Shown here piece after piece: positions 42,747 through 50,793 of a DNA stretch of 64,000 nucleotides. The notes under the pieces are model-generated. The model was given only the letters and a program-made list of their open reading frames with translations. It did not search any database and was not told the DNA's origin. The stretch is from positions 124,001 through 188,000 of the forward strand of contig NZ_JALPVL010000011.1 in assembly GCF_023544465.1 (NCBI RefSeq), given 5' to 3'. The position numbers were made by a program, and so were the translations under genes. Numbering within the stretch: the stretch's first letter is position 1; each line of letters opens with the position of its first letter. The DNA comes from Paractinoplanes maris. GTDB lineage: Bacteria; Actinomycetota; Actinomycetes; Mycobacteriales; Micromonosporaceae.

Positions 42747-42752
42747 TAGGTT
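42747..42752 (+). promoter_or_regulatory. -10 box for a leaderless AlaX transcript
   Basis: TAGGTT at 42747-42752 ends 6 bases before the ATG at 42759, the geometry of a leaderless actinobacterial mRNA; no ribosome site precedes the gene. The same pattern recurs at 54102-54107 (TAGGGT) for the VOC gene and at 13594-13599 (TACCGT) for the oxidoreductase. Confidence 0.5.
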
Positions 42753-42758
42753 CGGCCC

Positions 42759-43490
42759 ATGACCGAACGCCTCGACTGGACCGACCCGACGCTGCGGGAG
42801 TGGGACTGCACAGTGCTGTGGTCCGACCCGGCCGACCCCGAGGCGGGCATCGTGCTCGACCGGTCCGCCTTCTATCCGGGCGGCGGCGGCCAGCCACCGG
42901 ATCACGGCGTGCTGCTGTGGGAGGGCGTGCAGACCCGCGTCGTCGACGCGCGCAGGAGCGACGACGGCCCGCGCCTGATCCCGGCGCCGGGCGATCCGGT
43001 GCCGCCGGCCGGCACGACGGTGCGCGGCGCGATCGACGACCAGCGGCGCAGCACCCTCATGCGGACGCACTCCGGCCTGCACGTCCTGTGCGGCACCGTG
43101 TTCCGCGACTTCGGCGCGCTGGTCACCGGCGGCAACATGCAACCCGGTGAGGCCCGGATGGACTTCAACCTGCCCGAGGTGCCCGCGGGCTTCAAGCAGT
43201 CGCTGGAGGACGCGGTCAACGCCGAGATCTCCGCCGACCGCAAGATCGTGGCCCGGGTGCTGCCGCGCGACGAGGCCCTGCGGATCCCGACCCTGATCCG
43301 CACCCAGGACGCCCTGCCCCCGCTGCACGAGCCGGAGATCCGGGTGATCGACATCGTCGGCCTCGACGTCCAGGCCGACGGCGGCACCCACGTCGCCTCG
43401 ACGGCCCAGGTCGGCCGGGTCGAGGTGGTCAAGGTGGAGAGCAAGGGCCGGCAGAACCGCCGGGTCCGGATCCGGCTGGCTCCGGCCTGA
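42759..43490 (+). CDS. AlaX-type alanyl-tRNA editing protein
   Basis: A 243-residue free-standing editing protein related to the AlaRS second-additional domain. It hydrolyses mischarged Ser- or Gly-tRNA(Ala). FYPGGGGQPPDHGVL is conserved, and the zinc-binding first motif HSGLH (His104, His108) and second motif DGGTHV (His211) are present. The usual Cys of CxxxH is replaced by Asp207 (LDVQADGGTHVAST), as in a subset of bacterial members, so the metal site may be three-ligand. The predicted transcript is leaderless. It is followed after 18 bases by a convergent gene. Confidence 0.88.
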   Translation: MTERLDWTDPTLREWDCTVLWSDPADPEAGIVLDRSAFYPGGGGQPPDHGVLLWEGVQTRVVDARRSDDGPRLIPAPGDPVPPAGTTVRGAIDDQRRSTLMRTHSGLHVLCGTVFRDFGALVTGGNMQPGEARMDFNLPEVPAGFKQSLEDAVNAEISADRKIVARVLPRDEALRIPTLIRTQDALPPLHEPEIRVIDIVGLDVQADGGTHVASTAQVGRVEVVKVESKGRQNRRVRIRLAPA

Positions 43491-43508
43491 GGCCGCCGGT
43501 CCGGAGCC

Positions 43509-45374
43509 TCAGCTCGCGGGCGCCCTCGTCACCCCGTCCGGTGCCCCGATCGCCCCGTTCGAGGTCCACCTGATCGCCGCCGGCGGCGGACGTCCGGGTC
43601 CCTGCTCGTCGAACCGCGGATCCCCGGGCCGCAGCCGGCCCTGGCCGTCGATGTAGAGCCGGTCGGAGGGGCGCCTCTCGATGAGGTCGCTGCGGCGCCA
43701 GTGCTCGATCCGGCCCAGCCACTCACTGTGGTCGAGCGTGGCCACCAGCACGGTCAGCCGGCACCGGATCGTCGCGCGCTTCTGGGCCGGCACGATGCTG
43801 TGCAGGGCCCCGGTCAGCTCGTCGACCTTGCCCCGGCTGAGGTGACCGGTGCGGTGGTCGAGCCGGGTCAACTGCACGAGGTCGCTGGCGGTGCGGATGC
43901 CGAGCTCGCGCAGCGCGCAGCGCAGTTTCGGGCCGTCGGCCGCGGCCTCGGTGGACGGCTCGTCGGCACCGAGATACATGACCAGGATCGCCTGGTCCAT
44001 CCAGTCCACCAGCCGGGCCGCGGGAATCCTGGTCTTGAAGAACAGGTCCAGCAGATCGTGGTTGGCCAGCGCCTCGACCGAGGTGATGCCCTCCTCCGAG
44101 AGCCGCGTGCGCTCGTACAGGTCGATGCCCTCGAGCTCGGTGAGCGGCTGCTGCCCGCCCTGGTCGAGCAGCTTGTTCAGCCCGGGAAGCACCTTCTCCC
44201 ACAACAGATGCAACACCCGGTCCGGCACGAAGCCCGCGGTGAAGGCCAGCAGGTAGAGCGCTTCCGGAGTCCCCCCGGCGTCGGTGGTCGCGTCGATCAG
44301 CCAGGCGACGATCACCACGACCAGCACGCGCACCGCGATCGTCGTGTACGTCTTGGGACGCAGATCGGCCCGCACATAGCCCTGCCACACCAGCTGCAGG
44401 GCGAAGAAATAGGCACCCAGGAACGCGAAGCTGACGGTCGACTGTTGCGGGTCGAGCAGTGTGACGAAAGACAGCGCCGGATCCCCCTTGATGGGGTCGC
44501 CCGCCTTGAGCAGGATCAACAGCCAGCCGAAGGCGAGCACCAGGGTGGCCAGGATGATCGGCGAGCGCCGTCCGCGGGTGAGCCGCCCTTTGCCGTCGTC
44601 GACCTCCCCGTACGCCTCGTCCAGCTGCTTGCCGTACTTGGCGTACACGTCCTCGGTGGTGGCCAGGGCCGGATCGAGCCGGAAGACGTTCTGGATCCAC
44701 CGGTCCCGCAGGATGCCGAGCCGCTCGGCGTCGAACTGGAAGTACATGAGGGCCGGCAGCAGCGTGGCGATGGCGATGAAGGTCAGCTGCATGAACCGCC
44801 CGATGAGCACCAGCGGCGACTCCATGTCGATCCGGAAGCCGTCGGGCCAGACCGAGACCACGGTGTGGAGGTCGGTGGCGAAATAGACCACCGTGGTCGG
44901 CATCAGCAGGCCGACCAGCACGACGACCAGCATCGTGGCGTTGTACCAGGTGCGGCGGCGCGCCCGGCGGCCGGTGGCCCGGCGGGACGGCCGGATCCGC
45001 AGCAGGAGGAAGCCCAGCGCCAGGCCGATGCCCAGGATGCCGCCGATACGCAGCCACCACCACAGCGACAGCGGCCAGAACGAGACCAGCCAGCCGAATC
45101 CGGTGACGAGCGTGACGTGCCCGGCGGTGGCCAGGGCCTCGTCCCGCCCCGGGTCAGCGAGCTGGTGGCCGATTGCGACCTGGCGCCGGTCCTCGAGCCG
45201 CCGCAGGTCCGGAAAGGCATCCCGGGGGTCGGACTGATCGGACCATCTCCGCTCCTCCAACGGGGCGAGGGTGAGGATCCGGCCATGCTGCTCGAGCCAG
45301 ATCGGCCGGGGCGTGTTGTTCCGTACCCACCAGCCGAGGGGCTGCGGCTGTTCCTGGTTCGCCGGCCCGGTCAT
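43509..45374 (-). CDS. Multipass membrane protein coupled to an ECF sigma factor
   Basis: A 621-residue protein. Residues 1-90 are cytosolic (PLGWWVRNNTPRPIWLEQHG), then about eight hydrophobic helices in two blocks (about 95-210 and 285-400), then a cytosolic C-terminal half. That half includes an HhH-like segment LSEEGITSVEALANHDLLDL and a long helical part. Its ATG overlaps the sigma-factor stop (ATGA), so the two are translationally coupled. Normal anti-sigma signatures such as the zinc-binding HxxxCxxC were not seen. A membrane sensor or anti-sigma role is inferred from coupling only. Confidence 0.75.
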   Translation of the reverse strand: MTGPANQEQPQPLGWWVRNNTPRPIWLEQHGRILTLAPLEERRWSDQSDPRDAFPDLRRLEDRRQVAIGHQLADPGRDEALATAGHVTLVTGFGWLVSFWPLSLWWWLRIGGILGIGLALGFLLLRIRPSRRATGRRARRRTWYNATMLVVVLVGLLMPTTVVYFATDLHTVVSVWPDGFRIDMESPLVLIGRFMQLTFIAIATLLPALMYFQFDAERLGILRDRWIQNVFRLDPALATTEDVYAKYGKQLDEAYGEVDDGKGRLTRGRRSPIILATLVLAFGWLLILLKAGDPIKGDPALSFVTLLDPQQSTVSFAFLGAYFFALQLVWQGYVRADLRPKTYTTIAVRVLVVVIVAWLIDATTDAGGTPEALYLLAFTAGFVPDRVLHLLWEKVLPGLNKLLDQGGQQPLTELEGIDLYERTRLSEEGITSVEALANHDLLDLFFKTRIPAARLVDWMDQAILVMYLGADEPSTEAAADGPKLRCALRELGIRTASDLVQLTRLDHRTGHLSRGKVDELTGALHSIVPAQKRATIRCRLTVLVATLDHSEWLGRIEHWRRSDLIERRPSDRLYIDGQGRLRPGDPRFDEQGPGRPPPAAIRWTSNGAIGAPDGVTRAPAS

Positions 45375-45976
45375 GCCGGGCGTCCCGGGGTCTCCAGGAA
45401 TCGCCGCACGGCCGTGGTGGCGCGCAGGCGCTGAAGGCAGCGGGCCCGGGTCGGGCCGATGCTGCCGATCGGGATGTCGAGGATGCGGCTGATCTCGCGG
45501 TAGCTGAACGGCGGATCGGCGACCAGCAGCAACAGCATCTGCTGCTGGGGAGCCGGGAGCTCGGCCAGGCCGTCGCGCAGGGCCTGATGCCGCTCGGCCC
45601 GCAGCAGGCCGGCATCCGTCCCGGGCTCGCCCGGCCGGGCGTGTTCCAGCCCGGCCGCCTGCGGGTCGAGCAGGACGGTCGTGCGGATCTGCCGCGCGAG
45701 CCGGTGGCACTCGTGCCGAGCCGTCGTCATGATCCATTTCGGTACGGCGTGCGGGTCCCGGATCCGGTCGAGGTATTGCGTCAGGCGCAGCCAGACGAAT
45801 TGGCTGACGTCCTCGGCATCGCGCTCCGGGAGCCGGTAGGTCCGGGCCACCGAGCCGACCAGCGGCCGGAAGCGGCGCACCAGCGCGTCCCAGGCGGCCT
45901 GGTCGCCGCGGCGGGCGCCGTCGACGAGGTCATCGATCGAAGTAGCTGGGTCGGCCAAGATCGAGCCTTGCGTCAT
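45371..45976 (-). CDS. ECF-type RNA polymerase sigma factor
   Basis: A 201-residue sigma-70 factor. Region 2 spans about residues 20-95: ARRGDQAAWDALVRRFRPLV, then RLPERDAEDVSQFVWLRLTQ and PKWIMTTARHECHRL. Region 4 covers about 130-190: LPAPQQQMLLLLVADPPFSY and REISRILDIPIGSIGPTRAR with CLQRLR. It directs polymerase to a specific promoter set. Its end overlaps the membrane-protein gene by 4 bases, so that protein is likely the partner controlling its activity. The 212-base gap to the divergent TetR-like gene contains the palindrome at 46128. Confidence 0.93.
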   Translation of the reverse strand: MTQGSILADPATSIDDLVDGARRGDQAAWDALVRRFRPLVGSVARTYRLPERDAEDVSQFVWLRLTQYLDRIRDPHAVPKWIMTTARHECHRLARQIRTTVLLDPQAAGLEHARPGEPGTDAGLLRAERHQALRDGLAELPAPQQQMLLLLVADPPFSYREISRILDIPIGSIGPTRARCLQRLRATTAVRRFLETPGRPA

Positions 45977-46127
45977 CTCGATTCACACCCCTGTCGGGAA
46001 GTTGTCCTCACCTGTTGTGGTCGTTACGTTGGCCGTCCTCGATCGGGCGTGTCCAAGCCCTCTATCCAGGGCATACGAGAACTGCGGGACGCCGTCACCA
46101 CCCCCCGGCCGGGCCGTCGGGCACAAA

Positions 46128-46160
46128 ACCTCCAGCGCTGGAGGTCCTACTCTGGAGGTC
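46128..46160 (+). promoter_or_regulatory. Perfect 18-bp palindrome and third half-site at a TetR-like gene promoter
   Basis: ACCTCCAGCGCTGGAGGT (46128-46145) is perfectly symmetric; a further half-site CTGGAGGT lies at 46152-46159. TACTCT (46148-46153) fits a -10, so the palindrome occupies the promoter spacer. The downstream gene has a TetR-like helix-turn-helix, so this is probably its own operator. Confidence 0.6.
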
Positions 46161-46188
46161 GCACACCGGCGCATCATGAGGAGGCGGA

Positions 46189-46995
46189 ATGGTGGGCGAC
46201 GACAATCTCACCGCGGTGCTGGTCAACGTGGCGGCGGACGCCCGGCCGGCCACTCGCGACAAGATCGCGAACAGTCCCGAGACGCGGGAGTTCCTCGAGA
46301 TCGGATTGATGCTGTTGCGCGATGATCTGCTCGATCATCGGGGTCCGGATCTGCAGGACGATCACGACAGCGGCACCTGTCTGTTCGCCGGACTGTCGCA
46401 ATCCCGTCTGATCGAACGGGCCGAGCGCGAGGGCCTGCGCGACGCCCGGCCCAAACTGCTGACCGTCGGCATGTTCCGGGATCGCTGGCGATACAAGAGC
46501 CGGTTCACCGAGGATCTGATCTCGTATCTGTTCCGGCCGGCGATCATCGACGACTACATGCGCGACCTGCACCGGACCGCCTCGAAACTGTCCAAGGGCG
46601 CGCCGTACCCGGAATTGATCCGTCAGCTCGCCGACGCGGTGCTGGCCATGACCGTGAACGATCCGCTCTGGAGCATGCAGAACATCATCTGGGTGGCGCT
46701 GCCCAACCATCCGCGCATCCAGAGTTTCCTGCGGACCGGGTACGACCGGTGGATCACCCAATGGGCCGCGATCTACGAAGAGCTGGCCGGCGTCTACGAC
46801 CTCCGGCTCCGGCCGGGATACACCTGGCTCGACGTGGCGGAATTGTTCGACGCGGTGGCCAGCGGCACGCGGGTGCGAGCGCGATCACGCGGATCTCTGG
46901 CCTATCTGTCGAACGGTGACAACGTCCTTGTCGGGGCGATCCAGGCGATGCTCCCGCAATTGTTCGTGAACGCCGCGGACGGCCTGCGGGACTGA
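46189..46995 (+). CDS. Divergent TetR-like regulator with an N-terminal extension
   Basis: A 268-residue protein with no close match recognised. Residues about 60-115 can be read as a TetR-type helix-turn-helix: SRLIERAEREGLRDARPKLL, then TVGMFRDRWRYKSRFTEDLI, aligning with the usual GxxxYRHFxSKExLL turn. The helical C-terminal part (LWSMQNIIWVALPNHPRIQS, then GYDRWITQWAAIYEELAG) fits a ligand domain. About 55 residues precede the HTH, unlike normal TetR proteins. A palindrome with promoter lies just upstream and GAGGAG precedes ATG 46189. The neighbour is a patatin gene 81 bases downstream, a candidate target. Confidence 0.6.
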   Translation: MVGDDNLTAVLVNVAADARPATRDKIANSPETREFLEIGLMLLRDDLLDHRGPDLQDDHDSGTCLFAGLSQSRLIERAEREGLRDARPKLLTVGMFRDRWRYKSRFTEDLISYLFRPAIIDDYMRDLHRTASKLSKGAPYPELIRQLADAVLAMTVNDPLWSMQNIIWVALPNHPRIQSFLRTGYDRWITQWAAIYEELAGVYDLRLRPGYTWLDVAELFDAVASGTRVRARSRGSLAYLSNGDNVLVGAIQAMLPQLFVNAADGLRD

Positions 46996-47076
46996 CCGAT
47001 CAGCGCGGTATCAGACCGACCGCGGCGAACTCCTTCTCCCGTGATGGATGGGCAATCCCTGAGGAGAGCGATCACG

Positions 47077-49431
47077 ATGACCGAGTCCGCAGCGGAACTC
47101 CGTTTCGCCCTGGTGCTCAACGGCGGCGTGAGCCTGGCCGTCTGGATGGGCGGCGTCACCCACGAGCTCGATCTGCTGCGCCGGGCCGCGGGCGCCACGG
47201 ACGACGAGATCTCCGGCGTCCGGGAAGCCGACCGCCCACTGTGGCGGAGATGGCGTACGGCGGCGGGGAACCGGCGTGTGGTGATCGATGTCATCGCCGG
47301 GAGCAGTGCCGGCGGGATCAACGGCGCCCTGCTGGCCACGGCGATCGCCCGCGGCACCGGCCTCGACCCGGCCACCTCGGCCGAGCCCGCGCTGCGGGGC
47401 GTGTGGGAACGGGCCGCCAGCCTGCAGACGGGCAAGCTCGTCGCCCGCGACACGAAGGCGTACCCGGCATCGGTCCTCGACGGCGACTTCTTCCAGACCG
47501 AGATCGGGAAGGCCATCGACGACATCCGGCCGGGGAACCGGCGGGCCCAGCCGGTCACGCTCTTCCTGACCGCGACGGCGCTCGGCCCGGCCGACGTGTC
47601 CTACGCCGACGCCGAGGGGCACCCGTTCATCGTGGCCGACCACCGGCGGCTCTATCGGTTCGAGGCGGACCCGGAACGGGTCCGGTTCGTCTCGCCGCGC
47701 AAGCCGTTCGAGCGCTGCCCGGCGGACGATTTCACCGAGTACGCCGAGTCGCTCAAGCGATCGACCCGGGCCACGGCGTCCTTCCCGGTCGCGTTCTCGG
47801 CCGTGCCGGAAGTCGACGAGATGTGCGACCGGCTGCAGGCGAGGCCCGCACCCGGCCGGAAACCGGGCTTCGTGGCCGACGGCGGCATCATCGACAACGC
47901 GCCCTTCGACCCGGTGCTCGACCGGATCACCCGCCGGCCCGCGAACACCGTTTTCGACCGTTACCTGCTCTACATCGTGCCGTCGCGGGGAAACGCCGCG
48001 ATCCAGACACCGCTGCAGCAGCAGGAGGCCTCGAAGGCGTCCGCGGCGGACCTGGCCCCGGACTGGCCCCGGGTCGTCCAGGCCGCGGTGTCCCTGCCCC
48101 GCGAGAGCGACTTCCGCAGCGACATCGAAGCGCTGGACACCCTGCTGCGCACCGGCGACACGACCTCGGCCGACGCGCAGACCATGTTCCAGGACCTCAT
48201 CGCCGCGCCCGGGGGCGCCGACGGGCTGCTCACCGCGGCCGACGCGCTGCTGCCCGCGTACCGGAAGGGCCGGCTCGCCGGCGGCATCTGGGACGTGCAG
48301 GTCGGGGCGGGGGCCCAGGAGCCGCGCGTCCTGCGCAACTACGGCGAGAACTGCGAGAAGCTGACCGACCGGGACGTCGAGGAGCTCGGCCCGCGGTGGA
48401 TCGACCCCGGTGCGACATCGGTGCACAGCGTGACCGACGGCCAGTGGCGGTGGGGCCTGACCCCGGCCGAGCGCTGCCTCCGGCTGATGTCGCGTGACCT
48501 GCAGCGGCGGATGCGCGGCGGGGAGAACTCGGTGATCCACGCGGCGGCCGGCGAGCTGGCCGGTTCGCTGCGTCGGCTGGAGGCGCTGCGCGACCACGTC
48601 GACCGGTGCGTGGCGCACCTCGGCGCGGGCGAGGTGAGCACTCCGGCGACGGCCGTGAAGGCGGTCAACGTGATCCTCGGCGAGATCGAGGTGGAGCGGA
48701 CGGTGGGCGCCCTGATGGCGGAGGCCGCCGAGGCGTACGCCCGGGTCACCGACCGGCCAGGGTCGCCGCTCGTGGCCGCGTTCGCCGTCGAGGTGCTGGC
48801 CCGGGCACTGAACGCTCGCGCCCCCTTCCAGCGGACGGCCCCGTTCACGTTCCTGCGCGTCGGACCCGACGCCGAGGCGCCTGTCCTGGACGACCCCGAC
48901 CTGCTCGCCACGACCCCGGACGACCTGGCCGGGTTCAAGCTCTACGGCACCCGGGCGTGGCACTTCGCCGCCTTCGGCAAGGCCGAGTGGCGTCGGTGGG
49001 ACTGGCTCTGGGGACGCCTGGACGCGGTGACGCACCTGGCCGGACCGCTCGGCCTGGACGAGAGCACCGTGCGGGCCATGCAGGAGGAGATCCTCCGGAG
49101 CGAGGGGGTCAGCCGCGAGTACCTGGTCGAGACCCTCAAGAAGTTGCGAACGGTGACCGACGACCGCGCCTTCCTCCGCACGGTCGCCGAGGAGGAGGGC
49201 GGCCTCGAGACCATCCAGGCCCTCACCGACAAGATCCTGGACGTGCTGGCCGGCACCACCCAGCCCCAGCCCCTGGGCCGGGCCGGCCGGGTCACCTCGG
49301 CGGTTCTGCGCTCCAAGTACCGCCGGCTCCCGAACTCCCCCTTCTACCGATACCGCTCCCTCCGCCTCCTTCTGCACGCCTCGATCCGGCGCCGCATCTG
49401 GTCCTGGACCAAGCCGCCGTCCACCCGCTGA
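47077..49431 (+). CDS. Patatin-like phospholipase with DUF3376-type C-terminus
   Basis: A 784-residue acyl hydrolase. The oxyanion loop is LVLNGGVSLAVWMGGVTHEL, the nucleophile elbow GSSAGG has Ser77, and the catalytic Asp268 lies in VADGGIIDNAPFDPVL, so the Ser-Asp dyad is intact. The remaining 480 helical residues match the long actinobacterial DUF3376-type patatins. It should hydrolyse lipid or phospholipid esters; there is no signal peptide. ATG 47077 is chosen because GAGGAGAG sits 8 bases upstream; the frame extends to GTG 47041. The preceding TetR-like gene is a candidate regulator. Confidence 0.88.
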   Translation: MTESAAELRFALVLNGGVSLAVWMGGVTHELDLLRRAAGATDDEISGVREADRPLWRRWRTAAGNRRVVIDVIAGSSAGGINGALLATAIARGTGLDPATSAEPALRGVWERAASLQTGKLVARDTKAYPASVLDGDFFQTEIGKAIDDIRPGNRRAQPVTLFLTATALGPADVSYADAEGHPFIVADHRRLYRFEADPERVRFVSPRKPFERCPADDFTEYAESLKRSTRATASFPVAFSAVPEVDEMCDRLQARPAPGRKPGFVADGGIIDNAPFDPVLDRITRRPANTVFDRYLLYIVPSRGNAAIQTPLQQQEASKASAADLAPDWPRVVQAAVSLPRESDFRSDIEALDTLLRTGDTTSADAQTMFQDLIAAPGGADGLLTAADALLPAYRKGRLAGGIWDVQVGAGAQEPRVLRNYGENCEKLTDRDVEELGPRWIDPGATSVHSVTDGQWRWGLTPAERCLRLMSRDLQRRMRGGENSVIHAAAGELAGSLRRLEALRDHVDRCVAHLGAGEVSTPATAVKAVNVILGEIEVERTVGALMAEAAEAYARVTDRPGSPLVAAFAVEVLARALNARAPFQRTAPFTFLRVGPDAEAPVLDDPDLLATTPDDLAGFKLYGTRAWHFAAFGKAEWRRWDWLWGRLDAVTHLAGPLGLDESTVRAMQEEILRSEGVSREYLVETLKKLRTVTDDRAFLRTVAEEEGGLETIQALTDKILDVLAGTTQPQPLGRAGRVTSAVLRSKYRRLPNSPFYRYRSLRLLLHASIRRRIWSWTKPPSTR

Positions 49432-49442
49432 GCCGCCGCGGT

Positions 49443-49507
49443 GCCGCCCGGCCCGCCTTGTCATCGAGGCCGGCCGGGCGGCCCGCCCCCCTCGCGGCGG
49501 GCCGCCC
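49443..49507. terminator. Alternative hairpins between convergent genes
   Basis: Two GC stems share bases: GCCGCCCGGCC (49443-49453) pairs with 49472-49482, while 49476-49487 pairs with 49496-49507 (GGGCGGCCCGCC against its complement). Only one can form at a time. Lying between convergent stops at 49431 and 49515, they probably end transcription in each direction. Confidence 0.65.
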
Positions 49508-49514
49508 GGTTCGG

Positions 49515-50651
49515 CTACGAGATCGCGGCGGACAGGGCCGGGTACCAGCGATTGGCGATCTTCACGTTGCCGGCGTCGTTGGGGTGGACGCCGTCGTAGG
49601 TGTCGGTGGCCGGGACGAAACCGGTGAACTGGTCGACGACGGTGATGGGGGAGGCCGTGGTGGAGAGGCCGGCGGCCCAGGCCGGGATGGCGGCGTTCAG
49701 GGCGATGACCCGCTGGTTGCAGTCGGCGCAGTTCGCGGCGTTCATGGGGATGATCTGGGCGACCAGGATCTTGATCGACGGGTGGGACGCGCGCATCTGG
49801 CCGACCATGCGGGTGAAGGCGGCCAGGATGGTCGACGGCGGAATGTTGCTCCAGACGTCGTTGGTGCCGAAGTGCATGAGGACGACATCGGGGTCGGAGG
49901 CGGCCAGCCAGCCGACCAGCTGATCCTGGTTGGCGACGTTCGTGGCGAGGAAGCCGCCGTGGCCCTCGTTCTCACCGTCGTACGGGAAACCGCAGCCCTG
50001 GCCGGGGAGCGTGCCCACGAAGTCGACCCTCGTGGCGGGGAGCTTCTGCCACAGCAGGGCCCGCCAGCAGCCGGGGGAGCCGGTGATCGAGTCGCCGAGC
50101 GCCATGATCTTCACCGGGGAGCCGGCGGGCGGGGGTGTCGTGGCCGGCGGAGTCGTGGCCGGCGGGGTGGTGGCCGGCGGAGTCGTGGGCGGCGGGGTGG
50201 TGGTGGGCGGCGGCGTGCTCGGTGGTGGTGTGGTCGGCTGGGTCGTGCCGGTGCAGGCCACGCCGTTGAGGGCGAAGGACGTGGGTGCCGGGTTGGTGCC
50301 GGTCCAGGAGCCGTTGAAGCCGACGGAGGCGGAGCCGTTGGTGGCCAGCGCGCCGTTCCACGAAGCGTTGCGGACGGTGACGGCCGAGCCGGACTGGGTG
50401 AGCGCGCCGTTCCAGAGCTGCGTGATCGTCTGACCGCCGGTGAACGTGAACGTCAGCGCCCACGAGGGCAGCGGATCGCCGAGGTTGGTGATGTCCACGG
50501 CGGCCCCGAAGCCGCCCGGCCACGAGCTCGAGACGGTGTAGCGGACCTGGCAGCCGGCCGCGGCTTCGGCCGGACCGGCCAGGGCGACGGCGGACGAGCC
50601 GGTCAGCACGGCGATGGCGGCGGCTAGGACGGTCATTCTTCGTCTGGGCAT
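49515..50651 (-). CDS. Secreted CBM2-SGNH/GDSL esterase
   Basis: A 378-residue secreted enzyme. The signal peptide (about residues 1-31) ends at AEAAA; a CBM2 cellulose-binding domain follows (CQVRYTVSSSWPGGFGAAVD to NGVACTG, disulfide-forming cysteines at both ends), then a Thr/Pro linker of TTPPATTPP type, then an SGNH hydrolase. Block I is ALGDSITGSPGCW, block III GTNDVW and block V DGVHPND, so Ser, Asp and His are all present. CE3-type acetyl-xylan or pectin deacetylation is the likely activity. The start is ATG 50651. It is divergent from the PL11 lyase gene and shares CebR-type boxes with it. Confidence 0.92.
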   Translation of the reverse strand: MPRRRMTVLAAAIAVLTGSSAVALAGPAEAAAGCQVRYTVSSSWPGGFGAAVDITNLGDPLPSWALTFTFTGGQTITQLWNGALTQSGSAVTVRNASWNGALATNGSASVGFNGSWTGTNPAPTSFALNGVACTGTTQPTTPPPSTPPPTTTPPPTTPPATTPPATTPPATTPPPAGSPVKIMALGDSITGSPGCWRALLWQKLPATRVDFVGTLPGQGCGFPYDGENEGHGGFLATNVANQDQLVGWLAASDPDVVLMHFGTNDVWSNIPPSTILAAFTRMVGQMRASHPSIKILVAQIIPMNAANCADCNQRVIALNAAIPAWAAGLSTTASPITVVDQFTGFVPATDTYDGVHPNDAGNVKIANRWYPALSAAIS

Positions 50652-50701
50652 CGGACACTCCGGCACGCGATCGACGGTGATGGATGGAAAGCACTATGAC
50701 A

Positions 50702-50715
50702 TGGGAGCGCTCCCA
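50702..50715. promoter_or_regulatory. CebR-type operator, perfect copy
   Basis: TGGGAGCGCTCCCA is the known 14-bp box bound by CebR/CelR, the LacI-family repressors that release DNA on binding cellobiose. It lies in the divergent region between the esterase (start 50651) and the lyase (start 50794), 51 bases before the esterase start. No CebR gene is in the window. Confidence 0.85.
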
Positions 50716-50751
50716 ATCCAACCTTGACCGGAAAGCCGGAATGCTCCACCC

Positions 50752-50765
50752 TGGGAACGCTCCCA
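50752..50765. promoter_or_regulatory. CebR-type operator, second copy with one change
   Basis: TGGGAACGCTCCCA differs from the perfect box by one base. It is 50 bases from the first copy and 29 bases before the lyase start, so each divergent gene has a box close to it. Looping between the two is possible. Confidence 0.75.
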
Positions 50766-50793
50766 TCAACGTCCCTCGATCTAAGGACCGCTC

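Noticed and set aside
47041..47076. Upstream GTG start for the patatin
   Set aside because: It lacks a ribosome site, whereas ATG 47077 follows GAGGAGAG at good spacing.
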